From Acinetobacter rathckeae (lineage in GTDB: Bacteria > Pseudomonadota > Gammaproteobacteria > Pseudomonadales > Moraxellaceae), in the NCBI RefSeq assembly GCF_015627125.1, contig NZ_VTDO01000001.1, forward strand, positions 186,001 to 250,000: a stretch of 64,000 bases of DNA, given 5' to 3'. Every line of letters begins with the position of its first letter. The first letter of the stretch is position 1. Position numbers and translations under genes: made by a program. Positions 58,927-64,000 of this stretch are shown in pieces. The notes under the pieces are model-generated. The model saw only the letters and a list, made by a program, of their open reading frames with translations, was not told the origin of the DNA and made no database searches.

Positions 58927-59758
58927 AATCCTGAAAAATAGCATGTACGGGTGACTGCTCTAAACTATTAACCAAGTAAGATTTACATGGTGAACCGTTT
59001 AAAATGTCATGCGTAGACATGTTATTGTTCACTTCAACAAAAACACAAGCACCTGTTCCTGTCAGCTTTGCTTCACCAAATTGGCTTAAATAAAGCAAGG
59101 CTTCATTTACTTTTGGGTAAAGTTTCTTTGCCAATGGCTCAAAACAGTTTCCAAAAATAGATGGTCGTTGTTGATAGGCGCAAAATTTAGAGGGCTTAGC
59201 GTCTCTTGTCAATGTTTTTTGTGAAAAAAGTAGTTGAGTGCTTATAAAACAGTCAGGTTTTAGCACAATAAATTGCTTTTTAGGCAATTGGATAGGTGTA
59301 ATCAAGTCTCCAATGCCTTCCGCCCATGCATTTTGGCCATGTATAAATAGCGGAATGTCAGCACCAAGTGTGCTTGCCATATCTGCAAGCTCTTGGTTGC
59401 TTTTTCCACAATTCCATAATTTATTCAAGGCGATGAGTGTGGTTGCGGCGTCGGAAGAGCCCCCACCTAAACCTGCACCTATAGGGATATTTTTTTCAAG
59501 TTGGATGTGTATACCGCAGGTGTTTTTGGCACTTTCTTTTAGGCAAAGCGCTGCTTTATAGATTAAGTTGTCCGTGGGCTGTATGTCTGAGACACCATCA
59601 ATTTGGATTTCTGGTGTGTCTATTGGTGTGAACGTGAGCCAGTCATAGAGGTCTATCAGTTGAAAGATGGTTTGTAGCTCGTGGTAGCCATTTTCTCTAC
59701 GACCTGTAATGTGTAGAAATAGATTGAGTTTGGCGGGTGCTGGTGCTTTGATTTGCAT
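58925..59758 (-). CDS. ispE: 4-diphosphocytidyl-2-C-methylerythritol kinase
   Basis: MEP-pathway GHMP kinase for isoprenoids, 277 residues. The start has PAPAKLNLFLHITGRRENGYHEL, with the catalytic Lys10 and Asp later in TLGADIPLFI. The ATP loop is PIGAGLGGGSSDAATT at about 92-107. The ispE ATG is two bases after the lolB stop. Its TAG stop overlaps tRNA-Gln copy 4 by two bases. Confidence 0.96.
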   Translation of the reverse strand: MQIKAPAPAKLNLFLHITGRRENGYHELQTIFQLIDLYDWLTFTPIDTPEIQIDGVSDIQPTDNLIYKAALCLKESAKNTCGIHIQLEKNIPIGAGLGGGSSDAATTLIALNKLWNCGKSNQELADMASTLGADIPLFIHGQNAWAEGIGDLITPIQLPKKQFIVLKPDCFISTQLLFSQKTLTRDAKPSKFCAYQQRPSIFGNCFEPLAKKLYPKVNEALLYLSQFGEAKLTGTGACVFVEVNNNMSTHDILNGSPCKSYLVNSLEQSPVHAIFQD

Positions 59759-59760
59759 GG

Positions 59761-60363
59761 TTATCTGTTTTCTATAACAAGTGTAATTCGATTTTCTTGA
59801 TTGTTTTCAAGTGGCTGTTTTAAAATAATTTTATAAGGTAGTGGCTGCGTGGTGTTGTAGCTAAAATCGACTTGCCATTGGTCTTCATCAAGCTTACTAA
59901 TACGGTTTTGTGGGTCACGTTGTATTTGTGCTTGAGGTGTTGCTGCTTGACCTTGTATCCATGCCACTAAATGACCAATCGGTGCATTCCAACCTGTGGC
60001 TTGCTTGAGTAATTGCTCTGGTGATTCAGATTCTATGGTGCCAGTTTTAGCATTCATGAGTGTCGCGTGATGTGAATTGCCTTGAATATTGGTTTTTCCA
60101 ATGCCAAGAGCGCCTGCAAGTTCAATGTTGAACGTATCTTGGTCTTGTTGCCATGTAAAAAATGCACTACCTGATTGAGCAGGTGTTTTTATACCAATTT
60201 TTCCTTGAATAGAAAATTGGTTGCTTGGCTGAACTGTGTTTTCAGTCGGAGCAGTAATTATAGGTTTTGGCGTGACTTCGGTACGTTGATACTGCTGACA
60301 GCCTGTCAGAAAAATGACGACACTAAGTAGTAATGTCTGGGAAGTATTGGTTTGAAGTGACAT
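59761..60363 (-). CDS. lolB: Outer-membrane lipoprotein LolB
   Basis: Receives lipoproteins from LolA at the outer membrane, 200 residues. Lipoprotein signal ends at C22 (FLTGCQQ). The mature barrel has FSIQGKIGIKTPAQSGSAFFTWQ and the LVAWIQGQA tail. It lies 11 bases after the TPR gene and two bases before ispE. Confidence 0.92.
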   Translation of the reverse strand: MSLQTNTSQTLLLSVVIFLTGCQQYQRTEVTPKPIITAPTENTVQPSNQFSIQGKIGIKTPAQSGSAFFTWQQDQDTFNIELAGALGIGKTNIQGNSHHATLMNAKTGTIESESPEQLLKQATGWNAPIGHLVAWIQGQAATPQAQIQRDPQNRISKLDEDQWQVDFSYNTTQPLPYKIILKQPLENNQENRITLVIENR

Positions 60364-60374
60364 ACGGCTGTACT

Positions 60375-62135
60375 CTATAGCGATGGTTGCGAACGTAATA
60401 GCGTATTAAGTTGCATGACTTCAGCATGTTTAGGGAAGTCTTGCTGTAGTTGTTTGGTGAGCGTAGTAAATTGTTTACTATCACCAGTTAAATAAAGTGC
60501 TGTTGCAAGGCGAGCACCTGTTTTGGGATTGTGGTTGGCGAGATAAGCTTTTTCAAGTACTGGAATGGCTGTTTTAAAATCATTTTGTAAAAATGCGATA
60601 TAGCCATAGGTATCTAAAATAGAGGCTTGGTCTGGTGCTTGATCAAGGGCTTTTTCAACATATGTGCGTGCATCGTTTAATCTGCGGTTTTGTACAGCAA
60701 GGGTATAAGCGTATGCATTGAGATATGTTGGGCTATTGGGTTCTAATGTGAGTAAGCGGTTTAAGTCTTGCTCTAAAAGTGCTCGGTCTTGAAAAGGGTC
60801 AAGCAGTAAAACTTGTGCGTAAATGAGGTCAGGGTCATCTGGTAAGTTTTGTACGGCCTCATTAAGTAGTTCAATCGCTGCTTGTTTATTATTTTGTTTT
60901 TTTAGAATATTGGCTTGTAGCTGGTACAAGAAACTGGCGTGTTGTGGATAGTTGACACGTTCTTGGGTTAAAAAGCGTAATCCTTCTGATAACCGATCTG
61001 TTTTATCAAAAATATTCATTAAAGCTCTGCGAGAAACGGTATATAAGCTTCCATCAACACGTCTATAATAGACAATCGCTGTTTCGTAATGCTGTTTACG
61101 TTCTGCATTAATTGCAAGATAGTAGTTGGCTTCATTTTGATAGCGGTTAGAGTGGCCAAGTTGAAGTAAATAATGCTCTGCAAGGTCATATTGCTTTAAG
61201 TCAATGCTGGTTAGTCCTGCAATGAAAAGTGCTTCATCTGCTTGAGGCCACATTTGAATGATAGATTGTAACTTTTTCAGTGCAGTGTTGGGTTTACCAA
61301 TTCTCGTGAGGTATTTGACTTCTGCAAGTCTGACTTCGTAATTGTGGCGATGGTACATGCTTGAATGCTGGTACCATGCTTCTGTGGCTTGCTGATTGTC
61401 ATTGAGTTCAAGTAAGCTTGCTTTGAGCAAAATAAAGCTGGTGATATGTGGCCGTTTTTGCAGTGCATGTTCGACGTCTTTAATGGCTTGAGCAAACTCA
61501 TTATTTTGTGCTTCTAGGCTGGCAATCAGTACAATAATTGATGGGTTGTGTCTTGCACGACTTTTTCGTAAGGTTTCTAAGAGAGCATTACGGTCAGATG
61601 CATTGTCTGGTGAGATCCCTGCGAGTATTTCTGCGAGGTCTGCATCTGAATCGATGCTTAAAATTTTATCGAGTGTATTGGCTGTGAGCTCATATTTGTG
61701 TGCTTTAAGCGAGATGTGCGTGAGATAAAACAGTGCCGGCACATCTGATGGGTCTTGTTTTACCCAATGCATGGCAATTGTCAGTGCGGCGTTTAAGTCG
61801 TTTTCATCAAGTGCGATGTCTAATGCCCGTTGTTTGGCAATGGTTGAGTCGCTGTGTATTGCTAAATTGGTATAGTTTTGTAGTGCAAGTTTGGTGTCAC
61901 CGTACTGTAAGGCAAATTCGGCAATCATGCTTTGTTTGAGGGGGAGTGTGTTGTAATGTGTCGTTGTATGATTCTGTGCAGATATTCTCCCTGACGTAAA
62001 CAAGGCCATGCTACTTACGAATAAGATTGTGTTAGAATAGCGCCGAATCAGTATTCCTGAATGCTTGCGAGAGAGGTATTGCAAGTTGTTATCCAATTTT
62101 TCTGATGACCATACATATGATGCACAATAACACAT
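60375..62135 (-). CDS. TPR-repeat protein, probably periplasmic or outer-membrane-associated
   Basis: Up to 586 residues. The body, from about residue 65, is a series of TPR helices (FALQYGDTKLALQNYTNLA and others) as in the pseudomonad PA4667-like protein next to hemA. Before it is a signal-peptide-like stretch (SNTILFVSSMALFTSGRISA), so the true start is likely inside the 62135 ATG frame. A promoter candidate (TTAACA-N16-TATTGT) overlaps that ATG. The actual start is uncertain. It opens the lolB-ispE unit and is divergent from hemA. Partners unknown. Confidence 0.8.
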   Translation of the reverse strand: MCYCASYVWSSEKLDNNLQYLSRKHSGILIRRYSNTILFVSSMALFTSGRISAQNHTTTHYNTLPLKQSMIAEFALQYGDTKLALQNYTNLAIHSDSTIAKQRALDIALDENDLNAALTIAMHWVKQDPSDVPALFYLTHISLKAHKYELTANTLDKILSIDSDADLAEILAGISPDNASDRNALLETLRKSRARHNPSIIVLIASLEAQNNEFAQAIKDVEHALQKRPHITSFILLKASLLELNDNQQATEAWYQHSSMYHRHNYEVRLAEVKYLTRIGKPNTALKKLQSIIQMWPQADEALFIAGLTSIDLKQYDLAEHYLLQLGHSNRYQNEANYYLAINAERKQHYETAIVYYRRVDGSLYTVSRRALMNIFDKTDRLSEGLRFLTQERVNYPQHASFLYQLQANILKKQNNKQAAIELLNEAVQNLPDDPDLIYAQVLLLDPFQDRALLEQDLNRLLTLEPNSPTYLNAYAYTLAVQNRRLNDARTYVEKALDQAPDQASILDTYGYIAFLQNDFKTAIPVLEKAYLANHNPKTGARLATALYLTGDSKQFTTLTKQLQQDFPKHAEVMQLNTLLRSQPSL

Positions 62136-62167
62136 GCATAATTTTTGTTAAATGATGATGTGACTAG

Positions 62168-63457
62168 ATGACGTTTTTTGCCCTTGGTGTCAACCATCAT
62201 ACAGCAACTGTTGAATTACGTGAGCGAATTGCTTTTAATGCAACTCGTTTGTCTGAGCTATTGCTTGTACAATCAAAACAAGATGTATTAAGCGACTTGG
62301 TTGTGGTGTCTACCTGTAATCGTACAGAAGTGTATGCCAATGCAGATTCAGCACAGGTTTTGCTTGAATGGTTAGCAAATACCAATGGTGTGGCGGTGTC
62401 TGAGCTGTCTAACCATGTGTATTGTCATGAAGATATTCAGGCTGTGTCGCATTTAATGCGAGTGGCCAGTGGCTTGGATTCTTTAATGTTGGGTGAGCCA
62501 CAAATTTTAGGCCAAGTAAAAAGTGCGTTATCGTTGGCTAAAACTCAAGGAACAGTGTCTTCAAGTTTAAATCGCATTTTTGACTATGCGTTTTATGCAG
62601 CCAAGCGTGTTCGTTCTGAAACAGCCGTGGGTAGTCATGCAGTGTCTATGGGCTATGCTGTGGCACAGCTTGCACACCAAGTATTTAGTCACCCTGAAAA
62701 GCTAGTGGTGTTAATGATGGCTGCGGGTGAAATGAACAGCTTAGTTGCAAAGCATATGGCAGATATGGGGGTTGCAAAAATTTTGATTTGTAACCGAGGT
62801 GTTGAGCGTGCACAACTGTTAGCCGCAGAGTTAGAGTCATCAGTAGATGTAGAGATTATTCCGTTTTCAGATTTAGAAAAAAATTTACACCGTGCAGATG
62901 TGATTTCAAGCTGTACAGGAAGTTTGCATCAAGTGATTGAGTTTAATGCAGTAAAAGCTGCTTTAAAACGACGCCGTTACCAGCAAATGTTGTTGGTTGA
63001 TTTGGCCGTGCCACGAGATATTGACCCTAAAGTCGATGTGTTAGATGGTGTTTATTTATATGGTGTTGATGACTTACAAACAGTCATTGATGAAAATTTA
63101 GCACAGCGTCGTCAGGCTGCTGTGGAAGCCGAAGTCATGGTCAATCAGTTGGCGATGCAATTGGTATCGCATCAAAAATTGAGACATGCAGGTGGTGTTA
63201 TTGGTGCATATCGTGATGCGGGGCATCATATTCAACAAAAAGAATTGGCACTGGCATTACAACAGATTGAATCTGGTGAGGATGTGACAGAGGTAATGCA
63301 AAACTTTGCACATCGATTAACCAATAAGTTGATGCACCCTACGTCTATTTTGTTGCGTGAAGCGGTTAAAGAAGATGAGCCTGAATACTTTGAGTGGTTA
63401 AAAACACACTTGCAACAAATATTGCGTGATGGTCGTTCAAATAAGCACTCAAATTAG
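62168..63457 (+). CDS. hemA: Glutamyl-tRNA reductase
   Basis: First step of C5-pathway heme synthesis, reducing Glu-tRNA to glutamate-1-semialdehyde. 429 residues. Catalytic Cys50 lies in [10 protein letters not shown]. The NADP-binding part has a Rossmann loop near 180 in [12 protein letters not shown], where the usual GxG is AAGEM. The C-terminal dimerization helix is present. It is divergent from the TPR gene. The next gene is 263 bases away. Confidence 0.95.
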   Translation: MTFFALGVNHHTATVELRERIAFNATRLSELLLVQSKQDVLSDLVVVSTCNRTEVYANADSAQVLLEWLANTNGVAVSELSNHVYCHEDIQAVSHLMRVASGLDSLMLGEPQILGQVKSALSLAKTQGTVSSSLNRIFDYAFYAAKRVRSETAVGSHAVSMGYAVAQLAHQVFSHPEKLVVLMMAAGEMNSLVAKHMADMGVAKILICNRGVERAQLLAAELESSVDVEIIPFSDLEKNLHRADVISSCTGSLHQVIEFNAVKAALKRRRYQQMLLVDLAVPRDIDPKVDVLDGVYLYGVDDLQTVIDENLAQRRQAAVEAEVMVNQLAMQLVSHQKLRHAGGVIGAYRDAGHHIQQKELALALQQIESGEDVTEVMQNFAHRLTNKLMHPTSILLREAVKEDEPEYFEWLKTHLQQILRDGRSNKHSN

Positions 63458-63720
63458 CTTTTAGGCAAAATATAACATTCTTAGAAGTCAATATTTTATT
63501 TTGAACTCATTGGTCATTTATTGTTTTGAATATAAGTTTTTGATATTTATTGTTTTGTTGTTTATTTTTAGAATTTTTTAGACTTAATCCTCTTGGCGAA
63601 AAACAACATTTGGTTGTAATATCTTTGTAGATGAATTACTCGCCAATAAGCAGGTTACATATGGGTGTAAATGAAACTGCTTAGGGCTACTAAAGTTGCG
63701 ATTGAGTTGAGGTGATGACA

Positions 63721-64000
63721 ATGAAAAATAAAGAGTTAAGTCAGCTATTACAACAAGTGTCTCATGCACCGTGGGTTCGTCATGGCCGTGCTTATCAGCG
63801 TTTGGCTTTGATTAAGCTCAATGAAAAAGCGGGGACATTTAAGCAAAATTTTCCTGAAAATATGAAGATTCACCTTCCATCTATTGGTGTGTTTGATGGT
63901 GAGTTCGAAGAGTTACAACAAAAACAAAAAGAGTCTTTGCATGAGAAACGTGTACACGTACAGCAGTTTGTACGTAGTCAATGTAACCGTTTCTTTCACT
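63721..64000 (+). CDS. Unassigned gene, N-terminal part (partial)
   Basis: Open frame from ATG with GAGGTGA upstream to the window edge, 93 residues visible. It starts with MKNKELSQLLQQVSHAP and has a conserved-looking stretch (WVRHGRAYQRLALIKLNE). No signal peptide. I do not recognise the family; the end is missing. Confidence 0.6.
   Translation, partial: MKNKELSQLLQQVSHAPWVRHGRAYQRLALIKLNEKAGTFKQNFPENMKIHLPSIGVFDGEFEELQQKQKESLHEKRVHVQQFVRSQCNRFFH

Noticed and set aside
63584..63769. Minus-strand frame near the right edge
   Set aside because: It overlaps the start of the plus-strand gene at 63721 and its ribosome site; it has no recognisable features.

Overview
The window is a low-GC (about 40 percent, by eye) gammaproteobacterial chromosome segment that I assign to Acinetobacter. 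The markers are a PmrA/PmrB pair, an adeIJK-type RND efflux operon preceded by a PAP2 phosphatase gene, a bacterial wax ester synthase (WS/DGAT), a DcaP-like porin with a Gln-rich N-terminus, and the block TPR protein-lolB-ispE-tRNA-Gln-prs-rplY-pth next to hemA. I see no insertion sequence, prophage, integrase, toxin-antitoxin pair, CRISPR array or restriction system. It is mostly core genome with a few accessory-looking stretches.

Layout. 1-3.2 kb: end of a diguanylate cyclase, coaX and birA (minus), a TauE/SafE permease and an alpha/beta hydrolase. 3.2-10.5 kb: smc, zipA and ligA on the plus strand (chromosome structure, division, DNA ligation), then a bacterioferritin-like gene. 10.8-14.4 kb (minus): FAD amine oxidase, wax ester synthase and a 4Fe-4S-type CysH. 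14.7-21.2 kb: SotB-like MFS exporter, amino acid permease, YjdM zinc-ribbon protein, IspA, an SPFH/NfeD pair and a patatin lipoprotein. 21.2-25.9 kb: DcaP-like porin and pmrAB. 25.9-30.2 kb: valS and two unassigned genes. 30.3-40.1 kb (minus): adeK, adeJ, adeI, PAP2 phosphatase, a Gcr-type membrane protein and ispB. 40.5-46.2 kb (plus): rplU, rpmA, lolA, a DUF3298-like lipoprotein, serS, cysG and trmL. 46.2-50.6 kb: an HxlR regulator divergent from a flavodoxin-like reductase, a PuuP-like permease, an iron alcohol dehydrogenase and an SCP2-like protein. 50.6-54.8 kb: lipB, ybeD and rpoD (minus), then a PA3496-like small acidic protein and a YgfB-family gene (plus). 55-63.5 kb: trhO, a DUF1289 gene, pth, rplY, prs, four tandem tRNA-Gln genes, ispE, lolB, a TPR gene and hemA. 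The last 280 bases hold the start of an unassigned gene.

Functional links. IspA, IspB and IspE supply isoprenoids and quinone tails. LolA and LolB bracket lipoprotein transport. CysH and CysG both serve sulfite assimilation. PmrAB and AdeIJK concern envelope stress and drug resistance, and the DcaP-like porin is another route across the envelope.

The best leads are regulatory. A 20-bp palindrome lies in the promoter of the pap2-adeIJK operon. A palindrome lies at the HxlR/flavodoxin divergent promoter. A Fur-like palindrome lies over the -10 of the bacterioferritin-like gene, whose product lacks the heme-ligand Met52. Leader structures precede rplY, rplU and yjdM. The tRNA-Gln array is wedged between ispE and prs, and the ispE stop codon overlaps the first tRNA. 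I did not find a convincing undescribed multi-gene system. All coordinates and motifs were read by eye, with no database search.
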